Below, piece after piece: positions 13,695 to 25,900 of a stretch of DNA of 64,000 nt (positions are counted from its first letter, which is position 1; the number at the start of each line of letters is the position of its first letter). The notes below the pieces were generated by a model that was given only the letters and a program-made list of their open reading frames with translations, searched no databases and was not told the DNA's origin. The position numbers and the translations under genes are program-made. The DNA comes from Brachypodius melanocephalos (Eukaryota > Chordata > Aves > Passeriformes > Pycnonotidae): positions 29,741,604 to 29,805,603 of the forward strand of contig VZSR01000520.1 of NCBI GenBank assembly GCA_013398615.1, given 5' to 3'.

Positions 13695-15996
13695 CTTAGA
13701 CAACTACAGTATAAATCTCCAGTTTCACTAACTACATTTCCCTTGCTTAAAAATTTCTAGCAGTATAGAAATTTTACTAAATTGTGCTAAATTGCTTTAC
13801 ATTGGTGCAATTAAAAACTAATATCTTTTTACCCAGGGACAGCTGCATTTCACTGTTGGAGGATGTGATCACCATATAAGTTATAAAGTTTCTGGGGATA
13901 AATAATACTTTCTAAGATATATATGACAGGACCAGAAGAATTGAGAAAAGTAAATTTCTATTTTGTGCGTTCCTCCGTTCTTGTCCCCTCACTGAGCAGA
14001 CAAAATTTTAGAGCCAGCTTGTCTTAAGAGAAGTCACCAGGATTTCAACATTCTTCCACTTTCTATGACTGAAAGATGGTGTTAAAAAAATTACCTTGAC
14101 ATGTAAGGCAGGAACCTTCAGTTCCTTTTAATCCTGACTCTCCATGGAAGCAAGATTGTTAAAGTATTTAATGGAAGTATTTAAGCTTGAAACTAGTGCA
14201 AGAGAGCATTCCACAAAACATTGCTGAATGACCATGCTGGATATGACTGAGTAACACATAAAATACTTCATTACTGCTTTTTTACAGATACTCTATTTTT
14301 ATAATTTTTATTTGCAACTGACCTGTCTGGTTTTTCTTTCTTGGCTCAATCTAAGCCATTGAAATCAAGACTGAAGCAATATTAGGTTCAGTCTGATCTT
14401 TCTGACTGACTTCTTGGTTGTCTTTTTCTCCCCTTAGCTCAAATACAAACAGAGATGGAGAGAGCAAGGAACTTCTGGCAGGGGTCAGAGGTATTTCATA
14501 GTGCTGGGAGCACAGGAGGCTAAAGAAAAGGCAGAGTCCTCAGAACTCTTTTGTAAAGGGAAAAGGGAACATGTTGGAGACAGTCATAGCAGACATAAGA
14601 ATGTAAACGAGACCTTTTTTAGAGCTGGAGAGTCTTTTTCAAGAATAAGGATTTGAAAGGTTTGTTGAGATGTGAGATTCCCAAAAATATTCACCTTGAG
14701 TGAATGTGCAGCTGTCCTGCTCCTGAGCTCAACAACACTTGCTGCCTGGTGAGGAGCATTTCAGTTGTTTTGTTTCAGGAGTCACAGCACTGATCCTGCT
14801 GCTCAGCAGAATAGGCAGCTCTCTGCAAGGAAGAGCTGTTAAGGGAGGCAGTTTCATCAGAAGCCGTGGTTGAGCCAATGCTGCTGAGCTGGGGTAATTT
14901 TGTATTGTGCACAGGAACATTACAACCTGAGTCCAGAGGCTGCCACAGGCTCTCCCTAATGGTCTGCATTACTAATTCAACTAATTGCAGCAATTACAGG
15001 CAGGAGATGCTGCTGGGAAGAGACACCAGTACACGTCTCTTAACATGCTGCAGTACATGCTGCTCATTAATTAGAGCAGTACACACAGAAAGAAAAAATA
15101 TATATAAATGTAAATCAGAAAAAAGAAGAACAAAATCTCACCAGCTGGAAATGCAAAGGAATGTGATGAAACCTGTAGTGGTTGTGAATGGTCACAGTTT
15201 GGTTTAACCCTTTCAGAATCAGACTTTACAGCTGGTGAACCTATTTGGATCCACATCCGTGTTCACTTGCTGAGCAAAGAGGTGAGGTTACATGTTGGGC
15301 ATACCTGACACATGCAGCAGTTCTTCATCATGCAACAAGTGAGTTGCACAGATATTTACTAGCTGGGTAAACACCAGATTCCCAGCCCAAGAGGTGAGTT
15401 AACAGAGCAGGAATTATGTCTGCCTCAGAGTGGTGCATGAGGCTCAGCAGAATAGTGCTAGCTGTCTGAGTGATGTGTATTATCTGGGTGTATCTTGTAT
15501 ATTTTTCTTAGCAGGAAGCATGTTCAGTCTGAACGTGCCTCACGTGGTAAGTCTCTCAGGAAGTGCCTTCTGGATGGCCCTGCATGATAGTGGTACTTAT
15601 GGAGGAGCCAAGCCTCCTCCCAGCAGACACATCTACAGTGGCTGTTGGAGTGCAGTTTGCCAGCCAGGCAGGCTCTGTAGCCCACTGTACTTCATCCAAG
15701 AGCGTCACTGTGATCCACTTGCTGCCCTCAACAGCCCAGCAGGTGCACAGCACCTGTGCACACCTGAAATATTCAACAACACAGGATAAGCACTGTTCCT
15801 CTGACAGGAGACTCCAGCTCAATGGAGGATACATTTACACAGGCATATATGGAGTTCTTGGTACAACTTAAGTATTTTAAAAGTTACAATTGTGAAACCT
15901 TTTTTTAACTTGGATATTTAGCTGCCTCTGTAATAGCTTCTTGATTTGCAAATATCCTACTTTTGTTTTCTTTTGTTCCTTTGCTTCACATGCCAG

Positions 15997-16072
15997 ACAA
16001 CAGATGACATCGTTTCATCAGCTGAATGTTCCAGTGATGATGAAGATTTCATTGACTGTGAGCCCAGTACAG
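15997..16072 (+). CDS. NRXN3: Neurexin-3 exon: acidic cysteine-loop of the stalk (upstream exon of SS5)
   Basis: The exon codes 25 residues plus one base, from [18 protein letters not shown] to CEPST and the first base of a Gly codon. This is the membrane-proximal stalk of neurexins: two Cys (in AEC and DCEP) flank an acidic run (SSDDEDFID), matching the Cys-loop of neurexin-1 and neurexin-3. It sits between the last LNS domain and the transmembrane helix, outside the presynaptic cell. From the literature, CA10 has been described as binding this juxtamembrane region; that cannot be seen here. The 5' edge is set by a long pyrimidine tract and TGCCAG. The 3' edge is the consensus donor ACAG|GTAAGT. 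It starts in phase 0 and ends in phase 1. The terminal base G joins in frame to GA at 50287 (giving STGGELV), to CC at 42501, to AT at 50590 and to CA at 50911. All of these restore a reading frame, which strongly supports the call. NRXN3 rather than NRXN1 is supported by the [12 protein letters not shown] wording and by the downstream exon. Confidence 0.95.
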
Positions 16073-16155
16073 GTAAGTCAGGTCAGTTGTGTTTTGCTTG
16101 CTTTCTGATTTCATTTGCAAAAAACAATGCATACATATATCTTATATGTGTGTGA
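16073..16155 (+). other. NRXN3: Possible read-through tail of the Cys-loop exon
   Basis: If the donor at 16073 is not used, the frame continues from EPST into the intron for 27 residues ([15 protein letters not shown]...) and stops at TAG-free TGA 16153-16155. The product would be a soluble neurexin without a membrane anchor. Neurexin-3 variants ending at in-frame stops around SS5 are known in mammals, but I cannot confirm that this particular form is made. No poly(A) signal is evident just downstream; a TA-rich low-complexity tract follows. It may equally be ordinary intron. Confidence 0.2.
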
Positions 16156-16241
16156 ATGTATACATATATAATTATATATGTATTATGTGTGTGTATATGT
16201 ATATATATATATACACTCATGTATATATACACTGTATATAA
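16133..16241 (+). repeat. TA/TG-rich microsatellite
   Basis: Interrupted runs of TATA, TGTG and ATATAT occur 60 to 170 bases after the donor of the 76-bp exon. This is low-complexity sequence. Length variation between individuals is likely; any effect on splicing is unknown. Confidence 0.85.
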
Positions 16242-19200
16242 AGTAAAAAACTATACAGCCAAGCATCAGATCCCATGGACTTGGCAACAGCAAAACACTG
16301 ATATATAGTCACTGTTTGGTTTATATAAAGTTGTTCGCATGGAAAGGCAAACTTTCTGAAAGTGATTCCAGCTAATTAATAGTTCACATATTTTTAGATG
16401 TTACTTTACTAACACAGTAGGAAAAAATCAATATGGAGTGTGACAAATAATGAAGATTTATGGAGATGCTGAACATTTGAAAACAGAAGAGAAACAAAAG
16501 TGAAATAAGTTATTAGCAATGTTTAATCTTTCTTAATTACTCTGAAGATGGATGTTAAGGGATACATTTGTCCATGGGATTTTGAGTACAGTTAACATGG
16601 TAATGTGTTTATACTAATTTTGTTTCCTGGGACCCCAAAGAAATTGGGGAGCACCAAAACATAGTTTTAACATAACAAAATTAGTAGTAATTCTTGCCTT
16701 GTTATCTGCAGTGATGCTTCAAAATGTATCCATTAAAGAGTCAGAAGGACTGGCCATGTGGAACTGACTCAACTTCTCCCTTTCAGATACATTTTGATAA
16801 ATTGGTGGCTTTTCTTTCTGGTGAGATATATTATGTGATATCCAGCAGGCAACTGCAGTCTATTTTATTTCTTACAGGCTTTTTCAAGTCTTCTTTTTTG
16901 AGGCTTGCCATGAGTTAAGCATTTCTATAATAGAGAACAGACATCATCGAATTTCTGTGTACATTTAAAAGAAAAGAGAGGAAGTTTGGTTAGAATTTTT
17001 GTCTTTAAAAGTGAAACATATAAATAGTTTGAGGGGGTTCTTTCGTTTGACTTTGTTTTGTTTGTTTTTGCTTTGTTTTATTTGGGATGATTTTTTTTTT
17101 TACCTTACAAAAAATACCCAGAAAGTATTATAAATGTTCTGTTTCTAATTTCCTGAAGCCGTTTGAGTAATACAATAATAACATAAAAATTCTCCCAAGG
17201 CTAGTGCTTTCATATTTCTTTTCAATTTGTCATGGTGTACCTGCATTTTTAGTAGAACTTGGTCCTGCTGTAACCTGAGACTGGCATTGCATTGTAGCTG
17301 GGAACTTCCACCCATACTCTTGACTTCGCTGTGATGGCAGTGAAGGCAGTGACACAGACTGCTGGTAACAGGTAGCTCAGCTTACTTCCCATCTCTTTTT
17401 TCACATATTTCTATGAGTTTTTCTACTCCCCATCTGGAAGAAAAGCAGTCCAAACATTACTAGATTGTGAAGTATAAACAATGGGGGTACTGAGAGTTTA
17501 AATAAAGGTAGTAATGGAATGCCAGTACAGTGATTGTAATGAAAGTGAGGCATGAGATTAATAGATAATCCATGGTACAAGGACAAAGGTGCTGCAACTG
17601 ATATGCAAATGAATGAAGTCACTTCATTAAAACTTCACTAGTGTGTGAAGATTTCTTTTTTTTAAATTTGTATTCTGATTGCCATATACTTCATTTAAAG
17701 GACAAAATAATGTCTTTATCAGACTCCTCTTCTTGTAAATTTTTGTTTTGAAAATCACAATAATTTCAGCAGCTAGAAATTGTAACAGCAGTATTTTCAG
17801 CTAGTGCTGCCAGTGGAAAAATGAAAGTTTGAGTAGAAATTCAGTAAAACAGCATGTTTAGCATGAAATTTCATAGTGCTGTACAGCAACATTTCCAGAC
17901 CTCCTTTCTGACACAGTTAGAAATCTAATGCTACAAACAGGTACAAACTGGATTTGTAAAAGTGACTTGCTTTTGAAAATCCTGCCAAGCATTACAGGCG
18001 GTAGATATAAGTGCCTACAGACGTTTGAATATCTGCTGTGTAAAATAATATGATTCACTGAAAATCTGCTGAAGGTTCTCTCCTAAACTACTAGACATTC
18101 TTGCAAATTTCACCCAGTATCTTTCATTGCCCCCTACTCCTCTTGCATAGGAAGGTGGACCACATAAGCCACTGAAATCTGATTCTTTTCTAGGGAATTA
18201 CTATGACATTGAGAATAAAAGTTAGCTTGATTATATGTAAAAATAAGTCTCCCAGATGGTCTTTGCTGATGAAATCTGCACTTCCAGATTTTGAGGTTTT
18301 CTGCTCTCAGAGGTGCTGGTGTACAGAATTGCCAGAAGGAGGAGGAACATGCAGGTCCTTTTTGCATAAACTTAACTCATTCCATCATAATAAGAACAAA
18401 AAGTAGCAGGTTTATGGGGCTTCTCGTTTACTTTGTATGTCTCATTGTCTGCATTCTCAGTGTATCCAGTGTCTGCAATACAGCCAGTATCAAAGCTCTC
18501 ACACAGCCCATTCTGCTCTGGAGCACTAAAGCAATCTGAGCCAGCTTATCAAAATCCAATAGTGCTGGCTTGGCTGAGCAGATATGTTTGCCTTTACACT
18601 TCAGCACCCGAGTCAGAACGGTGGCCACACTCCAAGATCTGATATTTAAATATGTACATTGTGGAGAGGAAAGGTCCAGATTATCTTACTCGTGTTTTCT
18701 ACTGTGTGGCTTCAGATTTTTTTAAAACTTAGTGTTGGGTTGTGTTTTTTTAATTGGGCTCATTTGAAATTGCTTCATCCTGTTCTGTTGACAGGTCTCT
18801 GCCTTGCCTGATCCCTTTTACAGCAGACTGAAAATTAAATGACCTAACCCAGCACAGTCTTCTTTTTGTTGCTCTGATAATGTGTAGCTTTTAAAGCTCT
18901 TGAGTTTCTGCCAAATTTGGCCTTCCATCACCCTCAGTGCCATGGTCTAGTAATGTAAAGGTTACTGAACTCACTGCTGCAGCTGTGAGATATGATAGAC
19001 ATCACTATGAACCTGCTGTGCAATAGCCAAGACAAGGGCAGCAGAGAATATTTCCCTGCAAATCAGAAGTTTTCAGATTTCATTTTCAGTTTTCAGAATC
19101 AAATCCCAGTATCTAGAGATATTACTTTGGTCTTTGTTCTGAATCAGAAGCAGTACTCTACTAAAGTCCTTTAGAAGCCTTTGTTTTTGGTGTACTCAGA

Positions 19201-19875
19201 GGCTGAAAATCATGTCCTCTTTGAGGATTAATATCATGTGAGAACCATTTGGCAAGGTCTTAACTGCCACTTAACTCTTATTGACAGTTGAATCTAAGAC
19301 CTGAATCCCATGCACATACAATCTGCATCTGAACATTTGTGTCTCTGTAAAAAAAAGACAGTATGAAGGTGATTCCCTAACTCTGCTCCCTTCAGGATTT
19401 TCCAGACTGGCTTGAAACAGCCACTGTAGCAGTCTGGCTAACACTTTGTGTCCCCCTTCCAAAAGTGATTTCTATTGGAATTTTGGTAGAAAAACTTCAT
19501 TTAAAAAACAGGAGCTGTCACTGGACCTGTTCTGACTGAGGTGGCTTACAGACACCTGTAGACACGTATGCATGCATAAGAAATTATTCTAAATGGTGGC
19601 AATGACAGCTGTGGATCCAAAACCCACTTGTACTTTATGAAACGTAAAAGAAATCATTGCAAATTCAGAGAGAGAAATTGCCCCCTATTCATCTTATTGC
19701 AGACAAGACTAGATACCCTTAGATCTCTAGATCCCCCAGAAGACTTAATCTAAATGATACAGGGGGCAAAAAATTGTGTTTATCTGCCCTGAAGAAGCAT
19801 TTATTTAACAGTCAAGAGAAGATCCTCTTTTATGTCTATGAAAATGTTGCTTGTCCCAGTACATGGCCAAAAAAC

Positions 19876-19891
19876 TTTTTTTTTTTTTTTT
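19876..19891 (+). repeat. Poly(T) run
   Basis: A homopolymer of about 16 T lies in the intron. It could be the tail of a minus-strand retro-insertion, but no recognisable body adjoins it. Confidence 0.7.
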
Positions 19892-21229
19892 GTCTGTGCC
19901 AAAACATGATGCTTTTTCTTTGGTAGGAGTACAGGACTGTCTTCTGGTCTGCTCCAGGGAGATCTGAGGCTCAAATATGCAAGTTCCTCAAAACTCAAGC
20001 CAAGGTTCTGAGTCTGTGCTTCTGAGCATAGCTCTGTGGTGGGCTTTTTGGTAACTCAACTGCTCTCAGAGAATGTAAGATTTGTAAGGAAAACATCTTT
20101 TCTGACAAGGAATGACTAGGGAGCACTGTGAAGAAAGAAAGCATTTATGTCTTTTCCATGAAATGAGGACCACCCTTATAATCTGATCTTACTGAGACTT
20201 CAAAGCCTTGAGGATGATAATTACACTTTCCTGGCAGCTGTTGCTGTCTCCTCACACCATTGTGCTCATTCCTGTTAAGGATGTCCATTATGGAGCTCTG
20301 GCACCAGGCAAGCTGGATGCTGGTGGCCAGGCAGCTGATTGGGATCATAGCCCAAGCTGCTCCTTGGGCTACTCAAAACAGTGAGACCCAAACACTCACC
20401 AATTAGACTGAAGCCCAGAATACAACCTCTTGAAATGGTCTGTAGGGCTTAGTCTGTGTTCCCTGGCTTGACACATCCTGTGTTTCTTTCCTGGTACAGT
20501 TGCCAGTTTTCCCTTCCTATCAGCCCACCAATTTCCTATGTGATTCCCCCCCGCCTCCAAGGGAAATTTACTTACTCTGTGTTTCCCAAAAGGCTTCATA
20601 TATATCAAGGCTGTCATTGTCTAATCAAACTTTTTGATGGGGGACTGGACACAGCAGTAGATATGCCAAAATCTACAGTTCTTTGCATTGGAAGTTAAAG
20701 TAGTGTTTTGTACACTTACACATAGGAGGCACATATCCAACAGATATGCTCTCTGTATCTATTATTTACTGGCCTGTAGCCATTGACCTGCAGGCTATCT
20801 GAGTCAGAGATTTATTTGCAGAAAACAAGCATAATCTGTCTTCCAAAACAGCCAGCACAGTACAAAAACCAATATGTTGGAAGTGAAGACTTCACTGAAG
20901 AAACCAAAAGAAGTTTTGATTTGTCTGTTGTCCTCCATAACTGCATCAACCTTCCCAAAGCACCCAGGTAATTCTCATTGTTCTCCAAACAGGAACACCC
21001 CTCCACAATCCAGTGCTCAGTTACCCCCAGTCGTTCCCTCTGATGAGCAGGAATGCTTCCCCATTTGTCATGTTGGGAATAAGAAATGGCCTTTAAATTT
21101 GTGTGCATGCCTCTGAGTACTCAGAGAAATAAACTTCCCATCTCATAAGCTGAATACCATATGGACCCAAAGGACAGGGGTTCATCCACAACACTTCCCA
21201 GGGTGTAATAGCATCGCTTGTTTGATGGA

Positions 21230-22930
21230 ATTTCCTAGCTACAATCTTACAGCCAATACAAAATCAAATGAGCAAGTTTTACTATCATGCAGATGACTTA
21301 CAGGAAGTTTTGTTTTCTTTTTGGTTTGGGGTTTGTGTTTTGTTTTTTTTTTTTTTTAATATTAGTAATACTGAGATTGGTTTTCAGCATATTGGTCTCT
21401 CTATCTTTCTAAGCTCCAAAGGCCCCACCAATGAGGATATTTTATCTATATATGCACTATATGTACAGTGTGCATATATATCTATATGCTAAAGTAATAA
21501 ATGACCAATATCAGCAGTAGCCCCTATCATCCAATCACATGTTTACACAGAAATTCATGCCTTCATCTAACCCTGGCATCCGCTGGTGTGGACAGATGCA
21601 TGATATTGTTATTTCTTGGTGAACAAAGCACGTTAATTTCTTTTTTGTTAGAATTTTTTTTCTTCCTTTTATTTATTTCTTTACTTTTAATTGATAATTT
21701 CATCTACCAATTAGCCTTGGGGTAGGGTGGGGCAGGGAGAACAAAAAAATTATACAGGTATATCGATCGATGTATACACAGATACTCCGTGTATATATAG
21801 ATAGATATATACATTGTATATATTTGAAGAACATTTTCTGTCGTTTCACCTCATCTTGTGCCGCATGAATTTTTGGTGATTGATATTTTAGTTTCTTTTA
21901 TATTTATTTCCTTTTTTTTTTTTTTTTTTTGGCTCGTAATCGTGCCATACTGCTATTTTTTAATTTTTAAAATCATCGCTGTACTTCTCAATTTATATTT
22001 TTGGAGTTCTTCCAACAAAATAATGATTTAATCATCTCAAGAATGAGATATTGATCTGCAAACCAATAAAGGCAACAAAATCTTTTCTTGCCATCCACAA
22101 GAAATCCACATTTTTGTACATCCCAAGAAAGTTGTGTGCAAAAGAATGAAGGGTATTACCTACCCCTCCTTTATTTTTATTTTCCTACTTTTTAAAATTT
22201 CTGCAAACTCTCTATCCTGTTTTTTCCCTTTCCCTTTTTTTTTTTCAATCGAGTTCAAAGAAAAAACACCCAGAAGAAAAAACCCTCCCCTTTACCCTGC
22301 ATATTCCCAGGAAAAACTCTTCCGATGTAAAAACCCCTAGAAACTGCAGATGGCATAAAAAGAATTTTATTGCAATGCAGAGTGTCTGTCGTATCTTTTA
22401 TTTCTGGGTCAGTGCAAGATCATTTTTCTGGCATGCTGTAGTTTAGCTGATGTAACTAACCATGGCCTTCATTAACCGGTGCATGGGCTGTGATGACACC
22501 ATCGTATGTTCCATCAGAGCTATGCATTCAGGCTAACCGAGCAAGTCTGTAGTGTATGATTTGGGGGGATATTGTTTTGATTTTAATTTTTATTTATATT
22601 ACAAGTTATTATTTTTGGAAGAGTTATGCCAATACCCTTGGCTGCTTCTCGCAGCCTCAGAGTTATAGATTTACTTTTTTTTAAATGGGGTTTCTTTGCT
22701 TTTTTTCATTTCTCAGTAGTGATTTTGTGTCTTGTTTGTGTCCATCTGTCTTGTCACTGTGTCTTGGAGTCCATTGGTCCAGTGTTGTTATGTGATTCTG
22801 TTCTCTGTTCGTAAGCTGGTGTTTAGCTCCTCGGCGCTCTGTCATCCCTCATCCCTTCCCTTCCCCTCTTCCCTTCCTCACCTACCTGACGGAGGTCCAC
22901 AAAGAGGCACCAAGCTTTGAATGATGTTCT
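21230..22930 (+). other. UTR-like, T-rich block with retained CpGs (function unknown)
   Basis: This stretch differs from the surrounding intron. It has long T runs (21336-21358, 21912-21930, 22236-22246), several AATAAA words (one at 22065-22070), a TATA-rich tract (21757-21820), and a ~200-base segment (22345-22560) that keeps several CpGs inside AT-rich DNA. Together these resemble an expressed 3' UTR or a conserved non-coding element. I found no convincing coding exon in front of it. An acceptor-like TTACAG before 21252 would give only 14 codons before a stop. The boundaries are approximate. Confidence 0.25.
21757..21820 (+). repeat. TA-rich low-complexity tract
   Basis: It comprises GGTATATCGATCGATGTATAC and then TATATAGATAGATATATAC-type sequence. 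It lies within the UTR-like block and is likely variable in length. Confidence 0.75.
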
Positions 22931-25900
22931 GAGTGTCTCCCCGAGGCTTCAGGATGGATGTTGCAAGATATCCACAGAGCTTCATAAGGCCAAGTTTGCA
23001 GCTGTTCTGTTTTCAATAGTTTTCAAACTCTGTTATCTTTTCACTCCTGGAAGTGGTTTACTGACATAATGCTAAAGTGACTTCTTATACAGCTTCTTAA
23101 GGGATTTGTTGCTGATGTCTTAGAGTAAGAATTCCTGCTATCTGTGCGTTAGGCACCAGACAATGCCGCACAGGATGCAGGCTGTGTGTTAAATGGGATG
23201 TACCTAGGACTTTTTATAAAAGGCAGTCTTGGAAAAGGGATATCACTGTGCATGTGCAGATGAAAGGATATCTGTGTGAATGTATTTTTAAAATCCAGAG
23301 TTCGTAGTTTGTTTGCAGTTATCAGACTAAAGTCTAGGTTGTACCTAGGATTTCTAAGAGCAGTCTGTCATCACTCTGTGGGGTCAGTCTCCTGTCTGTC
23401 AGTGTGTGATGTCTGCCTCTTATGGATGCTGGTGAAAACTGGCTTGCTGATGTTTACTTGTATAACTTGAACACAATTCCGGAATCGCATCTGGAGCATC
23501 TTCTGCCATATGCATCATAAATGCACAATAACGTGTAAAGCAGAGGAAAACAAAAAAAAAAGCTGAGTTTTCAAGCATCTACTTAGACTAGAAACACTAT
23601 TTAGAAAAAAAATAGTTTCGCTTGTCCAGTGTTTCATTTCCTGGTACCTTAATTCAGTTCTTTGTGAACGTACTAGCCACATTAATGGCACAGGAAGCTT
23701 CCATGCTTTGGAGTACATCAGCTGGCATCAGTGAATCAGCTCAAGTTAGTGAAGGAAAAGGCAGACAGTTCACATGTTCACATATAATGTTCACAACACC
23801 ATGAACAGCATACTCATGCACACCTTTAGCCTAGCTAAAATTCCAGTTGTTTTGTAGGAATTTATTTCTTCTGAAGAGAAAGCATTGAAGTGTGTGAACT
23901 TTTCTCACAGGACCATGATATAATACCTTTTTAGGCTAAGAGTTACCAGAAGAGGGAAATGATGGGATATGTTCGGGTTTCCAACATGGAATTACTTAAT
24001 TACTTCATTTGACTTACCCAAGATATGTGTCCTGTACTTGCAGAGAGACAAAACGTTCACTTTTCTTTCACCAGTGGGAACCAATGATTTATGCTCAGTT
24101 TAGTTTTCTTAATTCTTACATAATCTGAGTAAAATTACTGAATGTACTTATTACAACAGAAAATTAATCAATATTTAAAGCTGGCTTGATTCCAATTTTA
24201 GATCTCATGTGTTTTTCATATCTAGTAATTCCTACTGAATCTAAAGCTTTTTCTTGTCAATTGCTTAAGTAAAGCAACTGCTTATAAAATTATATTGTGA
24301 TCAAGAAGCTTGTAGTTTTGTGTAATACTGCCCTCTGGCAGAGAGACCAGAGCAGTCCTTTTATAAGGCGAACAGCAAAAGAAACCAATTTTTTAGAACA
24401 AGTGGCAGGTTATTGGAGCAGCACATTTGGAGTTTTAGCCCCCTGCATCGTGAAGTTCAGTGTAACCTTGGGACTGGAGTAATGTAACGATCGAGTGTCC
24501 AGGCATCAGGACAGTAACCTCCAGGCTGTGACAGAGCTGCTGTGTCCTACTGAATGGTGACTTCTGTTTGCCTTATGTAGCCCCTGCTGTGCCTGTGACC
24601 AGCCTTCTGCAGGGCCAGGGGGCTCACTCAAGTGCAGGAGGTGCTGTGAAAAGTCCCATTGTGCCCTGTTTTATCCCAGTAAGGTTATATATGGATATCT
24701 GGCACTAGAAATAGTTAGTTCTTATTTTTGTTTTCTGTCTCGGGGCAGGCTGCTGTCAGCTTTTGTGACATTTGTCACTGAGCAAGGGGAAGAGCTGAGA
24801 GTTTAGTTGTGTAAGCCAAGAATAAAAAGCCTGAACTCTAGTGTGGCACTCCCAGTCTTGTTGATTCCTTCTGTGACTGTGTGTGTATATTGTTCATTTG
24901 CCTACCTGTAAGGCAGGGACAATGAAATGCTTCTAACTGAGGTAAAAATGAATGGAAAGTAAATTTAATTACTGTTTTAATGGGCTTTGACATTCAGGTG
25001 CAAATTGCTGTTGAACACCCCAAAATAGTTCTGTACTGCTACCTACCAGAAATGTGCAAATGACCTGTGTTATTTTTAAGGTTTTACTATTATATGCTAT
25101 CTTCACTTGCTATGAGAAATAATATTTTTATAAAGTAGGTACAATTCCTGATATGCTAATGCAGAGAGAATAAAGTGAGAGATGCAGAAGTCAAGTATTT
25201 TAATGTCAGGGATCATTGGTGTGATATTATTTTCATTGAATATCACTTTTCCCTCTCGAATTAACACATGCATTGGAATGAGCCATGCTCAGGCTACATA
25301 AATTATTGTCATGAGTGGTCAGCAATATACAGATCTTAAATGTCAGCACTTCCATCACTTGGACTTGTGTCCTTGTAGAATTTTCCTTTAAAAACTTAAC
25401 AGTTTCTCCAGACTAACTTAGGTGGTGTAAGTTTCCCCAGTTTTGCATTTAAGATCAGGAAAGATCAGAATCAGCTCCACAGTCTGGCTACCTCGCCCTT
25501 GCTGCCTTCCAGTCTTTTTTTAAAGCGTGTTCGCTAAACTCAAAGCCATGTGCACTGTCACATTCTGGCAATCCCTCTAGTGCTGTGCCTATGTTATCAA
25601 GCTGACACATGTCTAAAATACTAAGATATGATATTTTCAACCTGCTGCGACTTGCTTTTTGTCCCTGTTAGCTTTGATTTTCAGCTTCATAAAATATATG
25701 GGAAAGAAAATAAAAATAGCCGATGACACATTCAGTGGAAGAGAAGAGCTAGCACATGACTCAGAAACAGATTTTGCATCAAAAGCAAATGTTTGTTTAT
25801 TAGAACCTTAAATATCTATAGCAACTGATTAGTTACCTTTAAACAAGAAGAAAGTATCTGATTTCTGAAAGATAAGAAATGTCTGTTAGAGAGAAATCAT

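Larger units (their letters stand above)
1..15996 (+). other. NRXN3: NRXN3 intron upstream of the SS5 exon (3' part)
   Basis: This is non-coding sequence 5' of the exon at 15997. I looked for the preceding neurexin exon, which codes the end of the last LNS domain and the Thr-rich stalk, and did not see it, so this should be the 3' part of one intron. The open frames here lack family resemblance, splice context or codon character and look like chance. Recognisable content is CR1 pieces (about 0.16, 0.66, 2.35 and 8.98 kb), a GGT run near 4801 and a short tandem duplication near 13.63 kb. The last 40 bases before 15997 form a strong polypyrimidine tract ending in CAG. Confidence 0.7.

Noticed and set aside
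15430..15870. Overlapping open frames just upstream of the 76-bp exon
   Set aside because: They do not match the expected preceding neurexin exon (LNS end and Thr-rich stalk), and no donor in the right phase joins them to 15997.
20783..20971. Possible SS5 cassette exon near 20.85-20.95 kb
   Set aside because: Acceptor-like AG sites exist, but phase-1 joining reaches a stop quickly, and the longer open frame is not in the required phase and is unlike any neurexin.
22430..22560. Possible snoRNA or microRNA hairpin in the CpG-retaining segment
   Set aside because: A TGATGA-like box is present, but I could not find a convincing matching terminal stem or D box, nor a long hairpin.
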